Source of the DNA: Hydrogenophilales bacterium CG12_big_fil_rev_8_21_14_0_65_61_21
GTDB lineage: Bacteria; Pseudomonadota; Gammaproteobacteria; Burkholderiales; Thiobacillaceae
DNA length: 64,000 nucleotides
Direction of reading: 5' to 3'
NCBI GenBank assembly: GCA_002782005.1
Contig: PFGT01000101.1
Location: forward strand, 87,315 to 151,314
Part shown: positions 26,452 through 37,198 of the stretch, piece after piece
Numbering within the stretch: the first letter of the stretch is position 1
How the letters are laid out: every line of letters starts with the position of its first letter
Notes under the pieces: model-generated
Seen by the model: only the letters and a program-made list of their open reading frames with translations
Databases searched by the model: none
Told to the model about the DNA's origin: nothing
Program-made: the position numbers and the translations under genes

Positions 26452-27143
26452 ATAAGAACATCCTGCCCCAGGATTTGCAGTCGCTACGTCGCAACTATCT
26501 TTTCTCTGGGCTAGACGGCGACCAGTTCCTGGAAGCGATGTCGCATGCCGCGTCGCTGGAGGTGCAGGCCGGCCAGTTGCTGTTTGCCCGGGGCGATGCG
26601 GTAGAGGCCTTCTACTGGGTCGCCGAGGGTCTGGTACGGCTGTTTCGTAGTTCTCCCCAGGGCGATGAGAAGGTCATCGAGCTGGTCGGCCCCGGACGTT
26701 TCTTCGCTGAAGCCGCCTTGTTCATGGGCGGGCACTTTCCGGTCAATGCCGCAGCGCAAGTCGACTCGCGCCTGATTGCCGTCGACGGCACCAGTTTCCG
26801 GACCTGGCTGGCCCAGGATGCCAGCCGTTGCTTCAAGCTGCTGGCCGGCATGAGCGCAAAGCTGCATAAACTGGTCGATGAGATCGACGGCCTGACCCTG
26901 ATGAAGGGCGCTGACCGGCTGCTGCAATACTTGCTCGACCATTCCGAGCCGGACGCCGCCGGCCAGACAGTGGTCGATCTGGAGGCACCCAAACAGATCA
27001 TCGCTTCACGCATCGGGGTCAAGCCGGAGACCCTGTCGCGGCTGCTGCACAAGCTTTCCGGCCTCGGCTACATCGAGGTGAAGGAAAACCACATCTTAAT
27101 CAAGGACGAAGATAGCCTGCGCACGGCAGGCGGGCTGGATTAG
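26448..27143 (+). CDS. Crp/Fnr-family transcriptional regulator (DNR-like)
   Basis: A 231-residue regulator with an N-terminal cyclic-nucleotide-binding-type beta barrel (about residues 20-135), a dimerisation helix and a C-terminal winged helix whose recognition helix reads KPETLSRLLHKL. The E-x-x-S-R pattern is that of FNR/DNR proteins. The N-terminal Cys cluster that holds the FNR iron-sulfur centre is missing; only one Cys is seen, so oxygen sensing by [4Fe-4S] is unlikely. A heme/NO-sensing DNR role is possible but inferred. It is coupled to the HAD gene by a 4-nt overlap. Confidence 0.85.
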   Translation: MNKNILPQDLQSLRRNYLFSGLDGDQFLEAMSHAASLEVQAGQLLFARGDAVEAFYWVAEGLVRLFRSSPQGDEKVIELVGPGRFFAEAALFMGGHFPVNAAAQVDSRLIAVDGTSFRTWLAQDASRCFKLLAGMSAKLHKLVDEIDGLTLMKGADRLLQYLLDHSEPDAAGQTVVDLEAPKQIIASRIGVKPETLSRLLHKLSGLGYIEVKENHILIKDEDSLRTAGGLD

Positions 27144-27511
27144 CCGACAATCAGCGCCGCCGCGACCTTGCGGCCCTCGGCGGCAAGGATGTTGTAGGTC
27201 CGGCAGGCGGCGCCGGTATCCATGTGTTCCAGGCCGATCCCGGCCGCGATCAGGGTCTGGTATAGCGAGGGATGAGGGAACCGGTGCCGGACGCCGACGC
27301 CGAGCAGCACCAGCTCCGGGCGCAGCTCGGCCAGTTGACTGAAATGCGCCGGCGTCAGTTGTTCGAAGTCAGCCACCGACCAATCCGGCAAAATCGTTTC
27401 TGGCAGCACGATCAGGCTGCTGCGATGGCGCTGTCCATTGATCTGGATATAACCATCCCCGTAAGCGGAGATCAGATTCAGCCCAGGGGCGGAGGAAAGA
27501 TGCAGTTTCAT
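27140..27511 (-). CDS. Mth938-like domain protein (DUF498)
   Basis: A 123-residue protein of the Mth938/DUF498 fold, with the conserved G-x-G-Y-I-x-I-N segment, PELVLLGVGVRHRFPHP, and the C-terminal ACRTYNILAAEGRKVAAALI. Family members are found near redox and respiratory-assembly genes; the biochemical role is unknown. The open frame runs 59 codons further upstream, but the ATG at 27511 gives the normal start. The gene converges on the Crp/Fnr gene with a 4-nt tail overlap. Confidence 0.88.
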   Translation of the reverse strand: MKLHLSSAPGLNLISAYGDGYIQINGQRHRSSLIVLPETILPDWSVADFEQLTPAHFSQLAELRPELVLLGVGVRHRFPHPSLYQTLIAAGIGLEHMDTGAACRTYNILAAEGRKVAAALIVG

Positions 27512-27653
27512 GGGGTGTCGGGTAAAATTGGACGCTCTCGCAAGCATAGCGCACGACCATGCTGGAATTACCGATGAATCGCCCGATTTTTGGCCTACCA
27601 GACACTCTGGAAGACATGACGTGAGCCCCACCAAACGAGTCAAAAAGCTCCAC

Positions 27654-28880
27654 ATGCGCCCACTAAAGAAGTCCGCCAAGCTCGCCAACGTCTGCTATGA
27701 CATACGCGGACCGGTCATGGCCCGCGCCAAGCAGTTGGAGGAGGAGGGCCACCGCATCCTCAAGCTCAATATTGGCAATCTGGCGCCGTTCGGCTTCGAT
27801 GCCCCGGAGGAGATCGTTCAGGACGTTATCCGCAACCTGCCCGACGCGGCCGGTTATTGCGACTCCAAGGGCCTGTTTGCAGCGCGCAAGGCGATCATGC
27901 ACGAGACCCAGCGGATCGGCATCAAGGGCGTGCAAATCGAGGACATCTACATCGGCAACGGTGTTTCCGAATTGATCGTGATGACCATGCAGGCCCTGCT
28001 CGATGCTGGCGACGAGGTACTGCTACCCGCGCCGGATTACCCACTGTGGACCGCCGGCGTTACCCTGGCCGGCGGCACGCCGCGCCATTACCTGTGCGAC
28101 GAGGGCGCCGGCTGGCTGCCTGATCTGGACGACATCCGGGCCAAGGTCACAGCCAAGACCAAGGCCATCGTCATCATCAATCCGAACAACCCGACCGGTG
28201 CGCTGTATCCGGACGACTTACTCAAGGAGTTGATCGAGATCGCCCGCGAACATCAACTGGTGATCTGCGCCGATGAGATCTACGACAAGATGCTCTACGA
28301 CGGCGCCAAGCATACGGCCATGGCCTCGTTGGCCGATGACCTGTTGATATTGACCTACAACGGGCTATCCAAGAACTACCGCTCCTGCGGTTACCGTACC
28401 GGCTGGGTGGCGCTGTGCGGTGAGAAGCGTCACGCCCAGGACTTCATCGAAGGCCTGACCATGCTGGCCTCGATGCGTTTATGCGCCAATGTGCCAGCCC
28501 AATTTGCGATCCAGACCGCCCTGGGCGGCTATCAAAGCATTAACGAACTGGTGGCGCCGGACGGCCGTCTGACCCGCCAACGCGACCTAGCCTGGGAGAT
28601 GCTCAACGCCATCCCCGGCGTAACCTGCGTCAAACCCAAGGCGGCCCTGTACCTATTCCCCCGGCTAGACCGCAAGGTCTACCCGATCCAGGATGACCAG
28701 CAGTTCATCCTGGAGATGCTGGAAGAGGAAAAGGTGCTGGTGGTTCAGGGTAGCGGCTTCAACTGGCCCCATCCGGACCATTTCCGGGCGGTCTTCCTGC
28801 CCCATGAAGAGGTGCTGCGCGAGGCCTTCCAGCATATGGAACGGTTCCTGGCCAACTACCGCAAACGCCACTCAACCTGA
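27654..28880 (+). CDS. alaA: PLP-dependent alanine aminotransferase
   Basis: A 408-residue class I/II aminotransferase closely resembling AlaA, which transfers the amino group from glutamate to pyruvate. Characteristic segments are KLANVCYDIRGPV, LKLNIGNLAPFGFDAP, the cofactor-site ADEIYDKM, and the catalytic lysine in YNGLSKNYR. The ATG at 27654 matches the family start; a GTG at 27621 would add 11 residues. It precedes hom and thrC, a common betaproteobacterial order. Confidence 0.88.
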   Translation: MRPLKKSAKLANVCYDIRGPVMARAKQLEEEGHRILKLNIGNLAPFGFDAPEEIVQDVIRNLPDAAGYCDSKGLFAARKAIMHETQRIGIKGVQIEDIYIGNGVSELIVMTMQALLDAGDEVLLPAPDYPLWTAGVTLAGGTPRHYLCDEGAGWLPDLDDIRAKVTAKTKAIVIINPNNPTGALYPDDLLKELIEIAREHQLVICADEIYDKMLYDGAKHTAMASLADDLLILTYNGLSKNYRSCGYRTGWVALCGEKRHAQDFIEGLTMLASMRLCANVPAQFAIQTALGGYQSINELVAPDGRLTRQRDLAWEMLNAIPGVTCVKPKAALYLFPRLDRKVYPIQDDQQFILEMLEEEKVLVVQGSGFNWPHPDHFRAVFLPHEEVLREAFQHMERFLANYRKRHST

Positions 28881-28912
28881 TTTCACTATTTACTAAAAGC
28901 TTATTAACGACG

Positions 28913-30226
28913 ATGAAACCCATTAACGTAGGTCTGCTAGGCATAGGCACCGTCGGCGGCGGCGTCTGGACGGTACTGAAGCGCAACGAAGAAGAAATCA
29001 GCCGCCGCGCCGGCCGGTCCATCCGTATTAGCCATGTCGCCGACCGCAACCTGGACCATGCCCGCAACGTGACCGGCGGCGGCGCCAGGATTACCGACGA
29101 TGCTTACGCCGTGGTTGCCGACCCCGACATCGACATCGTGGTCGAGTTGATCGGCGGCTACACCGTGGCCCGCGACCTGGTGCTCAAAGCGATCGAAAAC
29201 GGTAAGCACGTGGTTACTGCCAACAAGGCGCTGCTCGCCGTGCATGGCAACGAAATCTTCGCTGCCGCCCAGAAAAAAGGCGTCATGGTGGCCTTCGAGG
29301 CCGCCGTGGCCGGTGGCATCCCGATCATCAAGGCCCTGCGCGAGGGACTCTCGGCCAACCGCATCCAGTGGCTGGCCGGCATCATCAACGGCACCACCAA
29401 CTTCATCCTGTCCGAGATGCGCGACAAGGGTCTGGCCTTCGCCGACGTGTTGAAGGAGGCCCAGCGCCTGGGTTATGCCGAGGCCGATCCGACCTTCGAC
29501 ATCGAGGGCGTCGACGCTGCCCACAAGGCCACCATCATGTCGGCCATCGCCTTCGGTATCCCGATGCAGTTCGACAAGGCCTATATCGAGGGCATCTCGA
29601 AACTGGATGCGACCGACATTAAATATGCCGAGCAATTGGGCTACCGGATCAAGCTGCTGGGCATCGCCAAGCACAAAAAAAACGGTATCGAACTGCGCGT
29701 CCATCCGACCCTGATCCCGACCAAGCGCCTGATCGCCAATGTCGAGGGCGCCATGAATGCGGTGCTGGTCTGGGGTGACGCGGTCGGCGCCACGCTGTAT
29801 TACGGCAAGGGCGCCGGCGCCGAGCCGACCGCCTCGGCGGTGATCGCCGATCTGGTCGATGTAACCCGCCTGCATACCGCCGACCCGAAAAACCGGGTGC
29901 CGCACCTGGCCTTCCAGCCCGATCGCCTGTCCGATCTACCTATACTGCCCATGGCGGAGGTCGAGACCGCCTACTACCTGCGCCTCACCGCCGCCGATAA
30001 GCCTGGGGTCCTGGCCGACATCACCCGGATACTGGCCGACCTGTCGATCTCCATTGATGCCATGCTGCAGAAAGAGCCGGCCGAAGGGGAGTCGCAAACC
30101 GACGTGGTGATACTGACCCATGTGGCGTTGGAGAAGGACGTCGATGCCGCCATCGTGCGCATCGAGGCACTGGCCAGCATCACCGGCAAGGTGACGCGCA
30201 TCCGGATGGAAGAACTGAACGGCTAA
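28913..30226 (+). CDS. hom: Homoserine dehydrogenase
   Basis: A 437-residue monofunctional enzyme reducing aspartate semialdehyde to homoserine. It has an N-terminal NAD(P) loop GLLGIGTVGGGVW (about residues 7-18), the NGTTNFIL catalytic-domain signature, and a C-terminal ACT domain (about residues 355-430) that normally gives threonine feedback control. It is 32 nt after alaA and 20 nt before thrC. Confidence 0.96.
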   Translation: MKPINVGLLGIGTVGGGVWTVLKRNEEEISRRAGRSIRISHVADRNLDHARNVTGGGARITDDAYAVVADPDIDIVVELIGGYTVARDLVLKAIENGKHVVTANKALLAVHGNEIFAAAQKKGVMVAFEAAVAGGIPIIKALREGLSANRIQWLAGIINGTTNFILSEMRDKGLAFADVLKEAQRLGYAEADPTFDIEGVDAAHKATIMSAIAFGIPMQFDKAYIEGISKLDATDIKYAEQLGYRIKLLGIAKHKKNGIELRVHPTLIPTKRLIANVEGAMNAVLVWGDAVGATLYYGKGAGAEPTASAVIADLVDVTRLHTADPKNRVPHLAFQPDRLSDLPILPMAEVETAYYLRLTAADKPGVLADITRILADLSISIDAMLQKEPAEGESQTDVVILTHVALEKDVDAAIVRIEALASITGKVTRIRMEELNG

Positions 30227-30246
30227 ACGAAATCGAAGGCGGTTTC

Positions 30247-31680
30247 ATGAACTACATCAGCACACGGGGTAACGCCCCCGCGCAAACCTTCTCGCAAATT
30301 CTGCTCGGCGGCCTGGCCCCCGACGGCGGCCTGTACCTGCCCGAGACTTATCCCCGGTTCAGCGCCGACGACCTGGCGGTGATGCGTGGCATGGATTACC
30401 GTGAGTTGGCCTTGACCGTGCTGGCCCGACTGGCCGACGACATCCCGGTTGCCGATCTCAAGGCGCTGATTGATCGGACCTACACTGCCGCGACTTATTG
30501 CCACGGCCGGCCTGACTCTGATTTCGACCAGATCGCGCCGGTGCGCAGGCTGGAAGATGGCCTATACCTGCTGGAACTATCCAACGGCCCGACCCTGGCC
30601 TTCAAGGACATGGCCATGCAGTTGCTCGGCAACCTGTTCGAGTACGCGCTGGAAAAGGCTGGCCAGGACATCAACATCCTTGGCGCGACCTCGGGCGACA
30701 CCGGCTCGGCGGCCGAGTACGCCATGCGCGGCAAGAAGAACGTGCGGGTATTCATGCTCTCGCCGTTGGAGGGCATGACCCGCTTCCAGCAGGCCCAGAT
30801 GTACAGCCTGCAAGATGCCAACATCCACAACCTGGTGCTGCGCGGTGTGTTCGACGACTGCCAGGACATCGTCAAGGCGGTCTCCAACGACCTCGAATTC
30901 AAGGGTCGCTACCGTATCGGCGCGGTCAACTCGATCAACTGGGCACGGGTCGCCGCCCAGACCATCTACTACTTCAATGCCTATTTCGCGGTCACTACCG
31001 CGAACGATCAGACCGTCGCCTTTTCGGTGCCCTCGGGCAACTTCGGCAATATCTGCGCCGGTCACATTGCCCGCCAGATGGGGCTGCCTGTACACAAGCT
31101 GATCGTCGCCAGCAACGAGAACGACGTGCTCGACGAGTTCTTTCAGACCGGCGTCTACCGGCCGCGCAGCGCCGCCGAGACCACACATACCTCCAGCCCG
31201 TCGATGGACATTTCCAAGGCCTCCAACTTCGAGCGCTTCATGTTCGACCTGACCGGTCGTGACGCCGCCAAGGTGCGCGAGCTATGGGGTGCGGTCGACC
31301 AGGGCGGCGCCTTCGACCTCAAGCGGCATGGTCTGTTCGAGCGGGTCACCGAATACGCCATGGCGTCCGGCAAGAGCCGCCATGCCGACCGCATGGCCAC
31401 TATCCGGATGGCCTGGCAACGATTTGGCGTCATGATCGATCCCCACACAGCCGATGGTCTGAAGGTCGGTCTGGAACACCGCGAGGCCGGTATCCCGCTG
31501 GTCTGTCTGGAAACGGCGCTACCGGCCAAGTTCGAGGATGCCATCGTCGAGGCCCTGGGCCGTAAGCCGGAACGCCCGGCCGGCCTGGCGGACCTGGAAA
31601 GCCTGGCGCAACGCTATGAGGTGCTGAACGTCGATGCCGAGGCCGTCAAGGCGGTCATCGCCGCCCATGCCAACGACTGA
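30247..31680 (+). CDS. thrC: Threonine synthase
   Basis: A 477-residue PLP enzyme of the long (E. coli/yeast-type) class that converts phosphohomoserine to threonine. The PLP lysine is in LAFKDMAMQ, the phosphate loop in GATSGDTGSAA, and the N-terminal YISTRG is typical. thrB is not adjacent. The stop codon shares a base with the start of the RNase gene (TGATG), tying the threonine operon to an RNase/barstar pair. Confidence 0.96.
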   Translation: MNYISTRGNAPAQTFSQILLGGLAPDGGLYLPETYPRFSADDLAVMRGMDYRELALTVLARLADDIPVADLKALIDRTYTAATYCHGRPDSDFDQIAPVRRLEDGLYLLELSNGPTLAFKDMAMQLLGNLFEYALEKAGQDINILGATSGDTGSAAEYAMRGKKNVRVFMLSPLEGMTRFQQAQMYSLQDANIHNLVLRGVFDDCQDIVKAVSNDLEFKGRYRIGAVNSINWARVAAQTIYYFNAYFAVTTANDQTVAFSVPSGNFGNICAGHIARQMGLPVHKLIVASNENDVLDEFFQTGVYRPRSAAETTHTSSPSMDISKASNFERFMFDLTGRDAAKVRELWGAVDQGGAFDLKRHGLFERVTEYAMASGKSRHADRMATIRMAWQRFGVMIDPHTADGLKVGLEHREAGIPLVCLETALPAKFEDAIVEALGRKPERPAGLADLESLAQRYEVLNVDAEAVKAVIAAHAND

Positions 31681-32057
31681 TGACCCATAACCTGCTGATC
31701 CGCCTGATCCTGGTCGCCTTTTTGGGGCTGCTGGCTTGGGGTGGGGCGCAGGGCTTCTGGAATGGCGCCGCCAATAAAGCGCCGACGACCACCCATATCA
31801 CCGGCCTGCCGCCCGAGGCGCGACAAACCCTGGACCGGATCAAGCGCGGCGGGCCGTTCCCCTATGGCCGCGACGGCATCGTCTTTCAGAACCGGGAGAA
31901 CCGGCTGCCGCCGAAACCGCGCGGCTACTACCACGAATACACCGTGCCGACGCCTGGCGCCCGCGATCGAGGGGCGCGGCGGATCATTGTCGGCCCGCCG
32001 GGCGAGTATTACTACACCCAGGATCATTACCGGAGCTTCTGGAGGATTCAGGAATGA
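31680..32057 (+). CDS. Exported guanyl-specific ribonuclease (N1/T1, RNase Sa-like)
   Basis: A 125-residue protein: an N-terminal hydrophobic segment (about residues 5-25, signal peptide or anchor) followed by a small microbial ribonuclease domain. The catalytic triad of the RNase Sa/T1 class can be assigned as Glu86 (YHEYTV), Arg100/101 (GARRII) and His116 (DHYRSF), so it should cleave RNA after guanosine. The next gene, overlapping by 4 nt, is its barstar-type inhibitor. Such pairs may serve RNA scavenging or competition; this copy is wired to the threonine operon. Confidence 0.88.
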   Translation: MTHNLLIRLILVAFLGLLAWGGAQGFWNGAANKAPTTTHITGLPPEARQTLDRIKRGGPFPYGRDGIVFQNRENRLPPKPRGYYHEYTVPTPGARDRGARRIIVGPPGEYYYTQDHYRSFWRIQE

Positions 32058-32461
32058 GCCAACCTATTCCCTTGGCCAAGATACTCGGCCACCCCGAAGC
32101 GAACGGTCTGTACCGTTTTCCCATTGGTGCTGTCTTGCCCGGCGCGATCCGCCTGGCCGGGCAGGACTTGGCCGGCAAATCGGCGCTGCTCAAGACACTG
32201 GCCAAGGCGCTCGCTTTCCCCGACTGGTTTGGCCGCAATTGGGACGCGCTGGCAGACTGCCTGACCGACCTGTCCTGGCATGAAGGCGCCGTTGCGCTGC
32301 TGATCGACGACGCGGCCGTACCGGAGACCGAGGCCCCCGACGACTGGGGCGCGCTGCTCGCCATCCTGGCTGACGCTGCGCATTACTGGCGGTCCGAAGG
32401 CCGGCCCTTTGCGGTCTTCCTGCAAGGCGGTCATGCCGCTTATCCAAGGGTTGCCGCTTGA
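32054..32461 (+). CDS. Barstar-family ribonuclease inhibitor
   Basis: A 135-residue cytoplasmic protein with the barstar fold signature: the helix-turn segment FPDWFGRNWDALADCLTDL and downstream acidic residues that plug the RNase active site. It overlaps the exported RNase gene by 4 nt (ATGA) and so would protect the producer from its own enzyme before export. Confidence 0.9.
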   Translation: MSQPIPLAKILGHPEANGLYRFPIGAVLPGAIRLAGQDLAGKSALLKTLAKALAFPDWFGRNWDALADCLTDLSWHEGAVALLIDDAAVPETEAPDDWGALLAILADAAHYWRSEGRPFAVFLQGGHAAYPRVAA

Positions 32462-32880
32462 TCCGTCTGCTGGCCTATCTATGGGCCTCGCCTAATAGCC
32501 TGATCGGGCTGCTGCTCGCTGTGGCTGGCAGTCGCAGGCAGTGGCGGCGCGGCGTGCTGGAGAGCACCGGAGGCTGGTTGCCCCGACTCCTGGGGCACAA
32601 GATCGAGGCCATCACCCTGGGTCACGTCATCCTGGCCTGCCATGCCGATGCGCTCGATCACTGGCGCGACCATGAACGCCGGCACGTCCGCCAATACGAA
32701 CGGCTCGGGCCGCTATTCCTGCCGGCCTATTTTGGCCTGGCGCTGTACGTCGCATTGCGTGGCCGTCACCCCTACCGCGATCATCCGCTGGAGCGTCAGG
32801 CAGGGCTTTTCATGCCGAACCAGGCGACAAAAGAAAATTCTCGGGAATCTTTGTCAGGAATCGGCGATCACAGCGACTAA
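32458..32880 (+). CDS. Membrane protein with HERRH motif, unknown function
   Basis: A 140-residue protein with an N-terminal hydrophobic helix (about residues 5-24), a central HxxxHERRHVRQYE segment that resembles a zinc-binding helix, and a second hydrophobic helix at about 85-102. I do not recognise a named function. It starts at TTG 32458 inside the barstar stop; no nearby ATG fits. The final 16 or so codons (after NQAT) appear not to be native: the same DNA, in another frame, matches the 3' part of a sigma-factor gene, so the original C-terminus was probably replaced by a rearrangement. Confidence 0.6.
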   Translation: MIRLLAYLWASPNSLIGLLLAVAGSRRQWRRGVLESTGGWLPRLLGHKIEAITLGHVILACHADALDHWRDHERRHVRQYERLGPLFLPAYFGLALYVALRGRHPYRDHPLERQAGLFMPNQATKENSRESLSGIGDHSD

Positions 32881-32893
32881 CCAGCAGACGATC
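32831..32893 (+). pseudogene. Remnant of an ECF-type sigma factor gene (region 4)
   Basis: In the +1 frame relative to the overlapping gene, 32849-32893 reads LCQESAITATNQ, matching ICQDLAITPTNL in the sigma factor at 50549-51127. At DNA level 28 of 35 bases match around 32850-32884 (against 51012-51046). The match ends at ACGAT, then jumps to sequence equivalent to 51412 onward, between anti-sigma and DoxX. Relative to that locus this copy lacks about 357 bp (end of sigma plus anti-sigma). The orphan precursor gene follows. Confidence 0.65.
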
Positions 32894-32945
32894 GAGACCA
32901 TCGTCACGAGCCGCCCATCGGGCATTTAAACCTTAGGAGATCGAC

Positions 32946-33395
32946 ATGAACGCCAACAAAACCATCCTGACCCTCGCCCTGACCGCTGCGCTCGGCATAG
33001 CCGGCATCGCCCAAGCGGCGGGCAATCCCTTCGCCATGGACAATCTGAACAGCGGTTATTTGGTCGCTGCCGCCGATAGCAAGACGATGGAAGGCAAGTG
33101 CGGCGCCGCCATGGCCGCTGGCGACAACAAGGCTGCTGGCGACGATGCCGCGGCGGGCAAGGTCAAAAACGGCAAATGCGGCGCCGGAAAATGCGGCGCC
33201 AACATGGGCATCAACAAGGCCAAGGTTAAGGCCATGGATGGCAAGTGCGGCGCCGCCAAGGGCGTGAAGGCCAAATCTAAAACTACGGTCAAGGCCAAGG
33301 CGATGGAAGGCAAGTGCGGTGCTGCCAAGGCAGTCGACACTAAGGCCATGGACCCCAAGACCATGGAAGGCAAGTGTGGTGCCAGCATGAAGTAA
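32946..33395 (+). CDS. HvfA/bufferin-type EGKCG-repeat precursor peptide (orphan)
   Basis: A 149-residue exported protein. The Sec signal peptide (about residues 1-24, ending AQA) is followed by a low-complexity Ala/Lys/Gly region with six cysteines, every one inside a (E/D/N/A)-G-K-C-G motif. This is the hallmark of HvfA/bufferin precursors, whose cysteines are modified by DUF692 (MNIO) enzymes with a DUF2063 partner to make copper-binding, exported peptides. No DUF692 or DUF2063 gene is adjacent; the next gene is nadC on the other strand. The ribosome-binding site is AGGAG. Leader and first 20 codons resemble those of the DoxX gene at 51468. Confidence 0.82.
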   Translation: MNANKTILTLALTAALGIAGIAQAAGNPFAMDNLNSGYLVAAADSKTMEGKCGAAMAAGDNKAAGDDAAAGKVKNGKCGAGKCGANMGINKAKVKAMDGKCGAAKGVKAKSKTTVKAKAMEGKCGAAKAVDTKAMDPKTMEGKCGASMK

Positions 33396-33430
33396 CCGAC
33401 TGGCACGCCGATCCTGTTGGGTTTTCAGGT

Positions 33431-34303
33431 TTATCCGACCGCATCTTGAGCCACGAAGCGCATCGATAGGTCGACTGCCTGAACGTTTTTGGTCAGGCTA
33501 CCGATAGAGATGCGGTCGACGCCGGTTTCGGCGACCGCGCGGATATTTTCCAGGGTGATGCCGCCCGAGGCCTCCAGTTCGGCGCGGCCGGCGGTGAATA
33601 GCACCGCTTCGCGCAACGCATCCAGGGCAAAATTGTCGAGCAAGATCAGTTTGGCGCCGGCGTCCAGCGCCATGGCCAATTGAGCCCTGCTTTCCACCTC
33701 GATTTGCACGCCGATACCGGCCGGCGCGATCTTGCCCGCCTGTTCCAGCGCGGGGCCGATGCCGCCGGCGGCGGCGATGTGGTTTTCCTTGATGAGTATG
33801 GCGTCGTACAAGCCCATGCGCTGGTTCTCGCCGCCACCGCAACGCACAGCGTATTTTTGCGCCTGTCTGAGTCCGGGTAGGGTCTTGCGGGTGTCATAAA
33901 TGCGGGCACGGGTGCCGCTAATCGCTGCGACGTATTGGCGCGTGACCGTCGCCACGCCGGACAGGGTTTGCAGAAAGTTGAGCGCCGAGCGTTCGGCGCT
34001 GAGTAGGGCGCTGGCCTGGCCCTCGATAACGCATAGCGTCTGGCCGGCGGCGATGGCCTCGCCATCGGCGGCCAGCCAGCGCGGTTCAATATTCGGATCG
34101 AGCCGCTTGAATACCGCGTCGAACCAAGGCTGACCGGCCAGTACGGCATCTTCGCGGGTAATGACCTGGGCGCGCGCCATGGCGGTTACCGGGATCAGCC
34201 GGGCGGTCAGGTCGGCATTCAAACCGGCTGCCCAGCAAACGCCCAGGTCTTCGGCGAGGGCAGCGTCTATATTGGTGTTGATGATGGTTTCCGGTGGTTG
34301 CAT
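33431..34303 (-). CDS. nadC: Nicotinate-nucleotide pyrophosphorylase (carboxylating)
   Basis: A 290-residue enzyme that converts quinolinate and PRPP to nicotinate mononucleotide in NAD synthesis. Conserved segments are TRKTLPGLR (substrate-binding Arg/Lys), GGGENQRMGLYDAILIKENH-type residues (abridged), and EASGGITLENI near the end. The ATG at 34303 is preceded by GAGGAGAC. It points away from clpB and converges on the precursor gene. Confidence 0.94.
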   Translation of the reverse strand: MQPPETIINTNIDAALAEDLGVCWAAGLNADLTARLIPVTAMARAQVITREDAVLAGQPWFDAVFKRLDPNIEPRWLAADGEAIAAGQTLCVIEGQASALLSAERSALNFLQTLSGVATVTRQYVAAISGTRARIYDTRKTLPGLRQAQKYAVRCGGGENQRMGLYDAILIKENHIAAAGGIGPALEQAGKIAPAGIGVQIEVESRAQLAMALDAGAKLILLDNFALDALREAVLFTAGRAELEASGGITLENIRAVAETGVDRISIGSLTKNVQAVDLSMRFVAQDAVG

Positions 34304-34339
34304 CAATGTCTCCTCGATCCCATCTGTATTTTACCGTGG

Positions 34340-34366
34340 TTGAAATTACCGGCCTTCCCCCCATCT
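34340..34366 (+). promoter_or_regulatory. Sigma-32 (heat-shock) promoter of clpB
   Basis: TTGAAA (34340-34345), a 13-nt spacer, then CCCCATCT (34359-34366) match the RpoH consensus CTTGAAA-N11-16-CCCCATNT almost perfectly. It lies 29 nt before the clpB ATG, leaving a short leader with the Shine-Dalgarno GGAG. This predicts heat-shock induction of clpB independent of its neighbours. Confidence 0.88.
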
Positions 34367-34394
34367 CCGGGTCAAGTAACCTTTGGAGTTCGCT

Positions 34395-36986
<2,592 letters not shown>

Positions 36987-37018
36987 TTTCGCTTGCTACT
37001 GGGTTAACGCCAAACTCA

Positions 37019-37090
37019 CGTAGCCCATAGGGCGGGCCGTGCCCGCCGCAACGGCGGCGGGTGAACGGCGGCCATGGGCCGCCTTATGGC
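37019..37090. repeat. Imperfect palindromic (REP-like) intergenic element
   Basis: Between clpB and the malic enzyme gene, GCCCATAGGGCGGGCCGTGC (continuing CCGCC) is mirrored by GGCGGCCATGGGCCGCCTTA (continuing TGGC), an imperfect inverted repeat around a GC-rich centre. One arm is nearly identical to the element at 12117-12137, so this belongs to a dispersed family. It probably also ends clpB transcription. Confidence 0.55.
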
Positions 37091-37198
37091 TGTTTAGGCG
37101 GATTTGAATAGGTATAACGGAACGCCTCCATTGAGTTGCAACACCGCCGTGCGCCGTAAAAATCGCACACTCCACCCCCGTCCAACCGTTGTTTCTAG

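Noticed and set aside
33056..33390. Possible CRISPR-like repeat array from regular GGCAAGTGCGGCG units
   Set aside because: The units are codons of the GKCG motif inside a protein, with irregular spacing and no cas genes.
32946..33395. Reading the Lys/Ala/Gly-rich protein as a histone-like or keratin-like low-complexity protein
   Set aside because: The signal peptide and strict G-K-C-G placement of all cysteines fit HvfA/bufferin precursors better.
33056..33406. 116-codon minus-strand frame opposite the EGKCG precursor
   Set aside because: Its repeats (APHLPS) are just the reverse complement of the GKCG repeats; the plus-strand protein has a signal peptide and ribosome-binding site.
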